Shown: one piece after another, positions 1-5,533 of the stretch
How positions within the stretch are numbered: position 1 is the first letter of the stretch
How the letters are laid out: every line of letters starts with the position of its first letter
NCBI GenBank assembly: GCA_025464915.1
Contig: JAODNF010000354.1
Coordinates: 1 to 8,126 of the forward strand
Length of the DNA: 8,126 nucleotides
Reading direction: 5' to 3'
From: Frankiales bacterium
GTDB lineage: Bacteria > Actinomycetota > Actinomycetes > Mycobacteriales > SCTD01
The notes under the pieces: model-generated
Database searches by the model: none
Told to the model about the DNA's origin: nothing
Seen by the model: the letters and a program-made list of their open reading frames with translations, nothing else
Program-made: the position numbers and the translations under genes

Positions 1-349
1 CGCCGCCATGACGCCCGGCTGCACGAAGCAGGCCTGCGACTTCCGAGACAACCTCGCCGTCTTCGACGACGCCGGCTACACCGTGCTCGGCATCTCCCCG
101 GACAAGCCGGAGAAGCTCGCGAGGTTCGTCGAGAAGGAAGGGCTGACGTTCCCCCTGCTCTCCGACCCCGACAAGGAGACGCTGACGGCCTACGGCGCCT
201 ACGGCGAGAAGCAGCTCTACGGCAAGACCGTCGTCGGCGTGATCCGCTCGACTTTCTTCATCGACGAGAAGGGCAAGATCTCCCAGGCCCTGTACGGCGT
301 GAAGGCGACTGGCCATGTCGCGAAGCTCCTGAAGGACAACGCGCTCTGA
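1..349 (+). CDS. bcp: Thioredoxin-dependent thiol peroxidase, Bcp/PrxQ family (5' partial)
   Basis: The protein reduces hydrogen peroxide and organic hydroperoxides through a reactive cysteine and is recycled by thioredoxin in the cytoplasm. The window opens inside the gene: the first full codon is at base 2, and the ATG at 8 is the internal Met of the conserved M-T-P-G-C-T motif, not a start. Counting from that Met, the peroxidatic Cys is residue 5 and the resolving Cys is residue 10, the C-x4-C spacing of Bcp enzymes. The conserved Arg of the active site is in the V-I-R-S-T-F stretch (residue 80). The remaining 115 codons match the C-terminal three quarters of a family of about 155 residues, so roughly 40 residues are missing upstream. 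The stop TGA (347-349) overlaps a possible CTG start of the ferredoxin gene, suggesting cotranscription. The family assignment is secure. Confidence 0.96.
   Translation, partial: AAMTPGCTKQACDFRDNLAVFDDAGYTVLGISPDKPEKLARFVEKEGLTFPLLSDPDKETLTAYGAYGEKQLYGKTVVGVIRSTFFIDEKGKISQALYGVKATGHVAKLLKDNAL
331..336 (+). promoter_or_regulatory. Shine-Dalgarno-like GAAGGA that decides the ferredoxin start
   Basis: GAAGGA lies inside the last codons of bcp, 9 nt before a CTG at 346-348 that overlaps the bcp stop as CTGA. The GTG at 367 has only GAGG (361-364) at 2 nt, which is too close to work well. The site therefore favours a CTG start at 346 for the next gene. It could also be chance, because it simply encodes part of the bcp C terminus. 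Confidence 0.4.
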
Positions 350-366
350 GCGGCTCCTCCGAGGTC

Positions 367-711
367 GTGGTCCTGCTCTGCCGCGACTGCTGCTGCGGCA
401 CCGCCCAGAAGCACCCGCGCACCGACCACGACGCGCAGCTGACCTCGCTCACCGCTGCAGCCTCGGACAACCCCGCCGTCGAGGTCCGCCTCGTCGACTG
501 CCTCGACGAGTGCGACCGGTCCAACGTCGCCGTCGTGCGACGTCCCCGCGCCCCCCGCAAGCAGCGCGACACGTGGTTCGGCGGGTTGCTCACGGATGCG
601 GCCACCGACGCCTTCGCCGACTGGGTCCGCGACGGTGCCCCCGATCACGCGATACCCGCGAAGATCCGCGGCCTGACCTTCCGCCACCTCCCGCCCCGCA
701 AGGACAGGTAG
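367..711 (+). CDS. Thioredoxin-like (2Fe-2S) ferredoxin domain protein
   Basis: This is a small cytoplasmic protein of the thioredoxin-like (2Fe-2S) ferredoxin type that is common in actinomycetes. Its partner and pathway are unknown. From the GTG at 367 it has 114 residues. Cys5, Cys8, Cys9 and Cys10 sit in an N-terminal C-R-D-C-C-C-G motif, and Cys45 and Cys49 sit in D-C-L-D-E-C. These two cysteine groups, followed by a beta strand (N-V-A-V-V), are the expected cluster-binding layout. The GTG start leaves only four residues before the first Cys and has a poorly placed ribosome site. A CTG at 346 would add seven residues (L-S-G-S-S-E-V), restore a full first beta strand, place GAAGGA 9 nt upstream and overlap the bcp stop by 4 nt. 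I list the GTG as the conventional choice but consider the CTG at least as likely. Next to bcp, a redox role is plausible (inference). Confidence 0.85.
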   Translation: MVLLCRDCCCGTAQKHPRTDHDAQLTSLTAAASDNPAVEVRLVDCLDECDRSNVAVVRRPRAPRKQRDTWFGGLLTDAATDAFADWVRDGAPDHAIPAKIRGLTFRHLPPRKDR

Positions 712-886
712 CAGCCCTGTGGACGATCCTGCCGATGCTCCAGGCACCTGCGCGACCAATCGCTCGTCCTGGCTGTGGACCACGTCAACGGCGACTGGCT
801 GGACGACCGCTTGGAGAACCTGCGGTTCCTCTGCCCGAGCTGCCCACGCGCAGACGTCAACGTGGTGTCGCAGGAAGAGCGCTTAG
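712..886 (+). pseudogene. HNH endonuclease remnant with frameshift
   Basis: Bases 775-843 encode V-D-H-V-N-G-D-W, then L-D-D-R-L-E-N-L-R-F and L-C-P-S-C. This is the core of the HNH nuclease family whose consensus runs D-H-x-N-G-D, N-R-x-E-N-L-R and L-C-P-N-C-H-x-Q-T. After the second Cys the open frame continues as nonsense-looking P-R-A-D-V. Removing one C from the CCC at 843-845 restores C-H-A-Q-T-S-T-W-C-R-R and a TAG stop at 884-886, so a 1-nt insertion has broken the last motif. Upstream, cysteine codons at 718, 730 and 736 resemble the first half of a zinc knuckle, but the frame is closed by the ferredoxin stop at 709-711 and has no ATG, GTG or TTG before the core. The gene is therefore truncated at the 5' end as well. 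An error in the C run would explain the frameshift but not the missing 5' end. It ends 14 nt before the tRNA gene. Confidence 0.8.
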
Positions 887-900
887 CATCGGACGCCGAG

Positions 901-973
901 GGGGCCGTAGCCCAACTGGTGAGGCAGACGGTTTAGGTCCGTAAATGTGCGAGTTCGAATCTCGTCGGCCCCA
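901..973 (+). tRNA. tRNA-Leu-like gene, anticodon TAG, short variable loop
   Basis: The 73-nt segment folds as a cloverleaf. The acceptor stem 901-907 pairs perfectly with 966-972. The D stem is G-C-C (910-912) with G-G-C (923-925). The anticodon stem 928-931 pairs with 939-942, with a G-A mismatch at its base. The T stem 949-953 pairs with 961-965 around a standard TTCGAAT loop. The anticodon loop is TTTAGGT with T33, anticodon TAG (934-936) and G37, which reads CUA, a Leu codon. It is not an amber suppressor, which would need CTA. The discriminator is A973, as in tRNA-Leu, and CCA is not encoded. The oddity is that bacterial tRNA-Leu is class II with a long variable arm and is usually 82 nt or more, while here the variable region is only 5 nt (944-948). 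The 3-bp D stem is, however, class II-like. It could be a phage-type tRNA or a decayed tRNA-Leu. Confidence 0.85.
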
Positions 974-1351
974 CTGGCTCACACCGACGCTGCCCACCGG
1001 AGTGCACCAGGTTCCCGGTAGGTCGAACCGACAGAGCCACCGCAGTGTGGAAGTCAGATACGACTACAAGGAACTACCCGGCAGCCTGTAGGAAGAACTG
1101 GGCAGCCACACCGACCTCTCCGGGACGGAGGGGGACAGACATCACGGGTGCCTGGGTCTCCAACAGCCAGAGGCACCTGCCGGGAGGCTGCATCAGCTGG
1201 CGCTTGGCGGCGCGTCCGCCTGTGCAGAAGCCTTCCGCCTGCCCGACTGAGCGAGCTGCTCGTATCTGCGCGGCGGGCGCTGCGCTCTTGCGGCTACGGG
1301 AACCATCGGATCTCACCCTGTCGCGGGGTGCGGGAGTGTCAAGGGGACGTC
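974..1351 (+). other. Gene-free stretch between tRNA and secreted-protein gene
   Basis: No reading frame here looks like a real protein; the long open frames are Arg/Ser-rich by-products of high GC. A small inverted repeat, GGTGCCT at 1147-1153 and AGGCACC at 1171-1177 with 17 nt between, could form a hairpin but has no T run. No copy of the tRNA 3' end is seen. The stretch must hold the promoter of the gene at 1352, but no convincing -35/-10 pair could be picked. AAGGGG at 1341-1346 is its ribosome site. Confidence 0.5.
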
Positions 1352-1828
1352 ATGAACAACCGTCGAGCAGTACGCGCAGCCACCATCGCAGGACTTATCG
1401 CTGGAGCCACCGCCGCAAGCGGCACCGGCATCGGATGGGCAGACAAGCCGGTCCCTGCACCACCGTTCACGATCGCCTCCAGCGCCTGGTGCGGCTTCCT
1501 CGTGCAGTACAGCGAGACCGCCGACAAGGTGAAGACGCACATTCAGGTCGATGGGACTGTGATCGTCACGGGCGTGGTCAAGGCCGTACTCAGCAACCCG
1601 GCCGACGGGAAGTCGCTGGCCGTCAACATCAGCGGGCCGCAGTTCTTCGGCACGGTCACAAAGCTGACCGGACCTCAGCTGTTCCTGCTGGCCTCCGGAG
1701 ACGTCGGCGGCGCCGGCATCTTCCTGGACAAGGGCAACACCACAGCCGTCCGCGACCCGAACACCGGCCTGTTCACGAGCATCGTCACCGACGGAAACAG
1801 CAGCGGGAACCTCTGCGCCCAACTCTGA
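1352..1828 (+). CDS. Exported protein of unknown function (158 aa)
   Basis: I do not recognise a named family; it resembles small secreted hypothetical proteins of actinomycetes. The ATG at 1352 is chosen over in-frame upstream codons because AAGGGG (1341-1346) lies 5 nt before it and because a Sec signal peptide begins there: M-N-N-R-R with further basic residues, a hydrophobic core at about residues 9-26, and a likely cleavage after G-W-A (residue 30). The mature part, about 128 residues, is rich in Val, Gly, Thr and Asn with alternating beta-strand patterns (for example I-Q-V-D-G-T-V-I-V-T-G and S-L-A-V-N-I-S-G-P), suggesting a beta sandwich. Its only two cysteines, Cys47 and Cys155, sit near the two ends and could form a disulfide. 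No lipobox and no C-terminal anchor are visible, so it is probably released or loosely attached. The neighbours give no function. Confidence 0.8.
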   Translation: MNNRRAVRAATIAGLIAGATAASGTGIGWADKPVPAPPFTIASSAWCGFLVQYSETADKVKTHIQVDGTVIVTGVVKAVLSNPADGKSLAVNISGPQFFGTVTKLTGPQLFLLASGDVGGAGIFLDKGNTTAVRDPNTGLFTSIVTDGNSSGNLCAQL

Positions 1829-2239
1829 CCCCGCGCGAAGGAGGCCTCCATCTCCGCTCGGCTAAACCGCACTGTTCACATTCGGGAGGCTGTTCCGCCA
1901 GTTCATCGTGCCGCAGGGTCAGCGTCGTATTTCGCCGCTGGACGTGTAGCTGTCGTCACCCGTCCGATCGTCGATGTGCCGCGGCGGGCAGAAGGGTCGA
2001 CGCGACCATCTGAGGCGGTCGAGGTCGATGGAACCTCCAGCTCACTACGCGCTACCAGCGCCGTGGGATCGGCGGCCAATGGTCGGTTGGAGACATGATG
2101 TGACGCCGCATGAGGTCACGGCTGGATCAGCCAGCGTGTTCCACGCATCCACCCGAGGGCAGCACCGTCAGAATGGGATCAGTCCTGGGAGTGGGCCATC
2201 CTCGAGCAGTCGACGCGCAGAACACCTGCGGTCCGCTGT
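1829..2239. other. Convergent intergenic stretch without recognisable gene
   Basis: This lies between the convergent ends of the secreted-protein gene and the response-regulator gene. No frame shows a protein-like composition. Visible features are a palindrome GGAGGCCTCC (1840-1849), an inverted pair GTGAC (2100-2104) and GTCAC (2115-2119), a short hairpin GCTGG/CCAGC (2121-2135), and a hairpin next to the response-regulator stop listed separately. It may be decayed coding DNA, but I could not identify a source. Confidence 0.45.
2216..2230 (-). terminator. Possible hairpin terminator after response regulator
   Basis: CGCAG and CTGCG form a perfect 5-bp stem around AACAC, about 10 nt beyond the stop of the response-regulator gene on the minus strand. 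There is no U tract. The position fits a terminator, but the stem is short. Confidence 0.25.
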
Positions 2240-2902
2240 CTAGAGCTGCCCTGGCTGGACCAGGCCGCTCTCGTAGGCGATGACAACGGCTTGAGATCGG
2301 TCACGCAGCTGGAGCTTGGTCATGAGCCTGGCCAGGTGGGTCTTGACGGTGGCCTCGGAGAGGAAGAGCTGCCCGGCGATCTCGCTGTTGGAACGGCCGC
2401 GTCCGATCTCCGCGAGCACCTCTCGCTCGCGCGGTGTCAGGGGGTCGAGCACGGCGCTGTGGTCGCGGCCCGGTTCGGGTCGGCTGACGAACTGCTCTAT
2501 GAGCCGGCGGGTGATCTGCGGCGCGAGCAGGGCATCGCCGCGGGCAGCCGCGCGGATCGCGCTGACGAGGATCTCGGGCTCCGTGTCCTTGAGCAGGAAC
2601 CCGGCAGCGCCGGCCGTCATGGCGTCGTAGACGTACTTGTCGAGGTCGAAGGTGGTGAGCACGAGGATGCGGCAGCCCACATCGGCGAGCTGACGCGTCG
2701 CCTCGATCCCGTCGAGCTCAGGCATCCGCACGTCCATCAAGGCGACGTCGGGCGCGAGAGCACGGATCCGCTCGACCGCTTCGAGGCCGTTCGTCGCCTC
2801 ACCGACGACCTCCAGGTCGTCCTGGGTGCTGAGGATGCCGACGAGTCCGGCCCTGACCATCGTGTGGTCGTCAGCGACCACGACCCGGATGGGGCCGCTC
2901 AC
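2240..2902 (-). CDS. NarL/LuxR-family response regulator
   Basis: This is a cytoplasmic DNA-binding response regulator of 220 residues, the usual length for NarL-type proteins. The receiver domain is at about residues 5-120, with acidic Asp11 and Asp12 preceded by V-V-A, the phosphoacceptor Asp57 in A-L-M-D-V-R-M-P, the switch Thr in V-L-T-T-F (83/84) and Lys105 in F-L-L-K-D. The LuxR-type helix-turn-helix is at about 154-212, beginning L-T-P-R-E-R-E-V-L and including S-N-S-E-I-A and the recognition helix S-E-A-T-V-K-T-H-L. All key residues are present. It starts at a GTG whose first four bases overlap the stop of the kinase gene (GTGA, 2899-2902), so translation is probably coupled and the kinase is its cognate partner. 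Its target is not shown; the divergent membrane-protein gene at 5014 and its own operon are the obvious candidates. Confidence 0.95.
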   Translation of the reverse strand: MSGPIRVVVADDHTMVRAGLVGILSTQDDLEVVGEATNGLEAVERIRALAPDVALMDVRMPELDGIEATRQLADVGCRILVLTTFDLDKYVYDAMTAGAAGFLLKDTEPEILVSAIRAAARGDALLAPQITRRLIEQFVSRPEPGRDHSAVLDPLTPREREVLAEIGRGRSNSEIAGQLFLSEATVKTHLARLMTKLQLRDRSQAVVIAYESGLVQPGQL

Positions 2903-4842
2903 GCCATCGCCCCGGTCCGGGCGAGCGGTAAGACGGCGCGCACCTCGAAGTGGCCGTCCCTCGGCGCGGCGACCAGCGTCCCGCCGTAGAGCCCCAACCG
3001 CTCCCGCATCCCCGCCAGGCCGTGGCCGCTCGGCGGGAGGTGCGTCCCTGGCCCGAGCTCGTTCACGACGCTGATGACAAGCTCATCAGCGGCCGCGACG
3101 CGCACCTCGACGATCCCCAGACGACCGTGCTTGAGGGCGTTGGTCAAGCCCTCCTGGACCACGCGGTAGACCGTGAGCCCCAGACCAGCGGGCAGCTCCT
3201 CCCGCAGGTCCAGCTCGGCCCGCACGTCCAGACCCGCAGCGCGGAAGCCGTCGAACAGGGCAGGAAGCAGCTCCTGCCCAGGCAGTGGGGCGAGCAGCGG
3301 CTCCTCGTTGGTGAGCAGCCCGAGGGTGTCGCGCAGCTCCACGAGCGCTTGACGCCCGGTGTCCTCCGCCGCCCGGAGCCGCAGCTGGTCAGCCTCGTCG
3401 GCCGTGTCCATCCGGGTCGCGCCGATCTGGACGACCATGGTGCTGACGGCATGCGCGACGACGTCGTGCATCTCCGCGGCGATCCGGCGACGTTCCTGCC
3501 CGACAGCCGCCAGCTCGCTGGCCGCCTGCTCGATGGCGAGGTCCTGCAGGGTGCGGCGCAGCTCTGCGCCCTGGACGTCGAAGCGGCGCAGCGCTCGCCC
3601 GGCTCCCCAGGCGGAGAGCAGGAGCAACAGCAGGAAGGCCACGTCGGAGACGGCTGCCTCGAAGGAGGTGTCGTGCAGGACGGCTGGTGGTGCGATCCCT
3701 GGCAGCCAGGCAATTCGCGCGACGAGGCCGTCGGACTGCCTTGCGACGGTGTAGGCAGCGATGCACAGGGGCAGCAGCGTGCCGAACAGATAGAGGGAGT
3801 GCGCGACGACCAGGCTCGGCAGCAGCGTCACGGCAAGCATCGAGAGGTAGACGGCGGTCGGTGCCCGCCGGCGCCAGGCCAGCGGAAGGCACAGCAGCGC
3901 CCCGAGCAGCACGTTGACCCAGACGCGCCCGGCCCGGCTCCCGTCGTCGAAGGACGTGTCCACTGACTCGACGACGGCCACGACCGCGAAGAGCGCTGCC
4001 AGTCCGACGTCGAGCAACCTACCGGCCGGCCGAGGGGCAGGCAGAGCTGCGCTTGGTCCGCCGGGTTCTGGCAGACGACGAGCACGCGGCTCGCCCTCGG
4101 GGCGCAGCAGGCCGAGGCTTCGACGCAGCTCCACCAGGGCCTGCCGGCCCGTCCCTTCCGCTGCCCTGAGGTTCGGCTGCTGCGGTCGGGACTTCTCCAT
4201 CGACATCCGGGCGGCGCCGACCTGGACGACCATGAGGCTCACGGCGTGCGCGACGACGTCGTGCATGTCGGCGGCGATGCGGGCCCGCTCCTCAGCGACT
4301 GCCAGCCGCTCGCGGCTGCCTTGCTCGCCCGCCAGTCGGTCGCGGGCCGCTTCCAGCTGAGCCCGCTGCACGTCGTACCGGTGGAGGACCCGAGCGAGGG
4401 CCCACGTGACCACCGTCATGCCCACCGGCAGCAGTGGGTTCCCCACCTCGCCGGCGTAGCGCCCGGAGTGCAGGACCAGGCCCAGCCAGAAGGCCACGCC
4501 GGACAGCCAGGCCCAGCGGGACCAGCGGCCATGCTCGTGCCGCGCGACGGTGAAGGTCATGATCAGCAGGGGAACGGCGTTGGCGAACAGGAAGCCCGCA
4601 CGTGCGATGACCAGGGCGGGCAGCACGAAGACCGCATTCATCGCGAGGAACCCGAGAACCGGCCTCCGGGATCGCAGCAGCAGCGTCCCGCAGAACAGGC
4701 CCTGCAGGACGAGGTCCAGAGCCAGCGAGGCGCGCTGGTGCAGTTCCTCCACCGGTTGCGTCAGCTCCAGGACCGCGACGGCCGTGAACCCTGCCGCGAG
4801 TGCCACGTCGACGGCGCTGCTGCGCGCGACCTGGAGCCTCAT
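2899..4842 (-). CDS. Fused double HisKA_3-type sensor histidine kinase (one ATPase domain)
   Basis: This is a membrane sensor kinase that should autophosphorylate on His and pass phosphate to the adjacent NarL-type regulator. From the ATG at 4842 it has 647 residues, far above the roughly 380-420 usual for this family. It consists of two related units. Unit 1 (about 12-247) has five or six hydrophobic segments, a dimerisation helix and an H-D-V-V-A-H box with His194. Unit 2 (about 278-511) repeats the same order with the box at His459. The two boxes are 265 residues apart. Only unit 2 is followed by an HATPase_c domain (about 527-642), with the N box at Q-E-G-L-T-N-A-L-K-H (Asn568) and the G box G-H-G-L-A-G-M (606-612). 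Unit 1 runs instead into a Pro/Arg-rich linker (about 247-275). The open frame extends to a GTG at 4986, but those 48 residues are low-complexity and cover a likely promoter. A -10 box lies 7 nt before the ATG, which favours a leaderless start at 4842. Confidence 0.9.
   Translation of the reverse strand: MRLQVARSSAVDVALAAGFTAVAVLELTQPVEELHQRASLALDLVLQGLFCGTLLLRSRRPVLGFLAMNAVFVLPALVIARAGFLFANAVPLLIMTFTVARHEHGRWSRWAWLSGVAFWLGLVLHSGRYAGEVGNPLLPVGMTVVTWALARVLHRYDVQRAQLEAARDRLAGEQGSRERLAVAEERARIAADMHDVVAHAVSLMVVQVGAARMSMEKSRPQQPNLRAAEGTGRQALVELRRSLGLLRPEGEPRARRLPEPGGPSAALPAPRPAGRLLDVGLAALFAVVAVVESVDTSFDDGSRAGRVWVNVLLGALLCLPLAWRRRAPTAVYLSMLAVTLLPSLVVAHSLYLFGTLLPLCIAAYTVARQSDGLVARIAWLPGIAPPAVLHDTSFEAAVSDVAFLLLLLLSAWGAGRALRRFDVQGAELRRTLQDLAIEQAASELAAVGQERRRIAAEMHDVVAHAVSTMVVQIGATRMDTADEADQLRLRAAEDTGRQALVELRDTLGLLTNEEPLLAPLPGQELLPALFDGFRAAGLDVRAELDLREELPAGLGLTVYRVVQEGLTNALKHGRLGIVEVRVAAADELVISVVNELGPGTHLPPSGHGLAGMRERLGLYGGTLVAAPRDGHFEVRAVLPLARTGAMA
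3310..4809 (-). repeat. Diverged internal tandem duplication in the kinase gene
   Basis: Bases 4102-4809 (unit 1) and 3310-4011 (unit 2) encode the same module twice. Matching pairs include D-V-A-L-A-A-G-F with D-V-G-L-A-A-L-F, H-R-Y-D-V-Q with R-R-F-D-V-Q, R-I-A-A-D-M-H-D-V-V-A-H with R-I-A-A-E-M-H-D-V-V-A-H, and G-R-Q-A-L-V-E-L-R-R-S-L-G-L-L with G-R-Q-A-L-V-E-L-R-D-T-L-G-L-L. The phosphoacceptor helices are best conserved and the membrane parts have drifted, so this is an old duplication or a fusion of two neighbouring paralogues. Confidence 0.85.
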
Positions 4843-4849
4843 GAGCCGG

Positions 4850-4855
4850 AGCCTA
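4850..4855 (-). promoter_or_regulatory. -10 box for leaderless kinase transcript
   Basis: On the minus strand TAGGCT (matching TAnnnT) stands 7 nt before the kinase ATG, the arrangement of actinobacterial leaderless genes. No good -35 box is seen 17-18 nt further upstream, and there is no Shine-Dalgarno sequence before the ATG. Confidence 0.45.
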
Positions 4856-4924
4856 GGTGCCCGAGGTGGTGCTGCACGTCCGTCTGACGAAGTAGGCCCT
4901 GTCCTTCCGAAGGAGTAGCTCTCG

Positions 4925-4950
4925 CCCGTCCCGGGCTGATGCGCGACGGG
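4925..4950. promoter_or_regulatory. Inverted repeat, candidate regulator site in divergent region
   Basis: CCCGTC (4925-4930) and GACGGG (4945-4950) form a perfect 6-bp inverted repeat with 14 nt between, so the arm centres are 20 nt apart, about two helical turns. It lies between the kinase operon and the divergent membrane-protein gene, just upstream of a possible -10 box for the latter. A dimeric LuxR-type regulator could bind here. A smaller hairpin, GCCCG/CGGGC (4924-4936), overlaps the left arm. Confidence 0.4.
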
Positions 4951-4962
4951 GCTCCCGCTCCT

Positions 4963-4968
4963 TAGCGT
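4963..4968 (+). promoter_or_regulatory. Possible -10 box for the membrane-protein gene
   Basis: TAGCGT fits TAnnnT and lies 45 nt before the ATG at 5014. No clear -35 box is present, and the inverted repeat 4925-4950 covers the place where one would be. Confidence 0.3.
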
Positions 4969-5013
4969 GCTGCCACCGGCCCGCACCGAGGGCCTCCAGC
5001 ACCGGGAGAAGCC

Positions 5014-5376
5014 ATGACCAGTACCGACTTCGAGATGGGCCCCACCAGCACGTCACGCTCCGCCGTCGCAACGACCGCGCTCGCCGCAGTCGCCCTGTCC
5101 GCCATCGGTCTCGTCAGCACGTCGATCGGGGTGCTGATGAACGCGCACGGCTTCCAGAGCAAGAGCGACGTGCAGACGCCGCTGAGCGACACCCTGTTCC
5201 TGATGTTCGTTCTGGGCGGTCTGCTCGCGGCGATCGCCGGAGCAGCAGCGTTCCTGCGCGGCCGCCGTCAGCCCCAGTCCGCCGGCGACCGCCATGCAGC
5301 TGTCGTTGTAGCCGGCTACCTCGTCCTTGCCGTGCTGTCGGTCCTCCTGATCAACCTCGTGAACCCGAACGCCTGA
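5014..5376 (+). CDS. Small membrane protein of unknown function (120 aa)
   Basis: I do not recognise a family. The protein has three predicted membrane helices at about residues 19-42, 60-81 and 95-115. There is a polar N-terminal tail rich in Thr and Ser, a loop of about 17 residues between helices 1 and 2 containing H-G-F-Q-S-K-S-D, and a basic L-R-G-R-R-Q loop after helix 2. By the positive-inside rule that loop is cytoplasmic, which puts the N terminus inside and the C terminus outside. The ATG at 5014 is supported by GGGAG at 5004-5008, 5 nt upstream of the start after AAGCC. It is divergent from the two-component operon across 171 nt, which makes it a plausible target or signalling partner of that system (inference). 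Residue composition and strong third-position GC support real coding. Confidence 0.75.
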   Translation: MTSTDFEMGPTSTSRSAVATTALAAVALSAIGLVSTSIGVLMNAHGFQSKSDVQTPLSDTLFLMFVLGGLLAAIAGAAAFLRGRRQPQSAGDRHAAVVVAGYLVLAVLSVLLINLVNPNA

Positions 5377-5437
5377 ACCCGAGCGCAACTGACGATGCCC
5401 TCGGCGGTTGGACGATGAGCGCTCTCCAGCCGTTCAG

Positions 5438-5450
5438 CTGGATTGTCCAG
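5438..5450. terminator. Possible bidirectional hairpin between convergent genes
   Basis: CTGGA and TCCAG pair perfectly around TTG in the gap between the membrane-protein gene (ending 5376) and the convergent MDMPI gene (ending 5534). There is no T run, so termination is only suggested by position. Confidence 0.25.
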
Positions 5451-5533
5451 TGGGGTATGCGCATCTGCCGGCTCCTTCGGTGTGCTGCGGATCGGTTCGA
5501 TGAAGGGCCGTGTCGACCCGCACCGCTGACCGC

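Noticed and set aside
901..973. Amber suppressor tRNA
   Set aside because: The anticodon is TAG in the tRNA, which reads CUA; a suppressor of UAG needs the anticodon CTA.
1045..2013. Long plus-strand open frame of 322 codons
   Set aside because: It is Arg/His/Ser-rich, overlaps the well-supported secreted-protein gene in another frame and has no ribosome site or domain; it is a GC-driven shadow.
1829..2239. Transposase or other decayed gene between the convergent genes
   Set aside because: Translating the stretch in several frames gave no motif that I could tie to a transposase or any other family.
2950..3966. Long plus-strand frames opposite the kinase and regulator genes
   Set aside because: They lie antisense to genes with complete conserved domains and encode no recognisable motif.
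4843..4986. Extension of the kinase to a GTG at 4986 (48 more residues)
   Set aside because: The extra residues are low-complexity Gly/Ser/Pro/Arg, hydrophobic structure begins only after the Met at 4842, and the stretch contains a -10 box and an inverted repeat.
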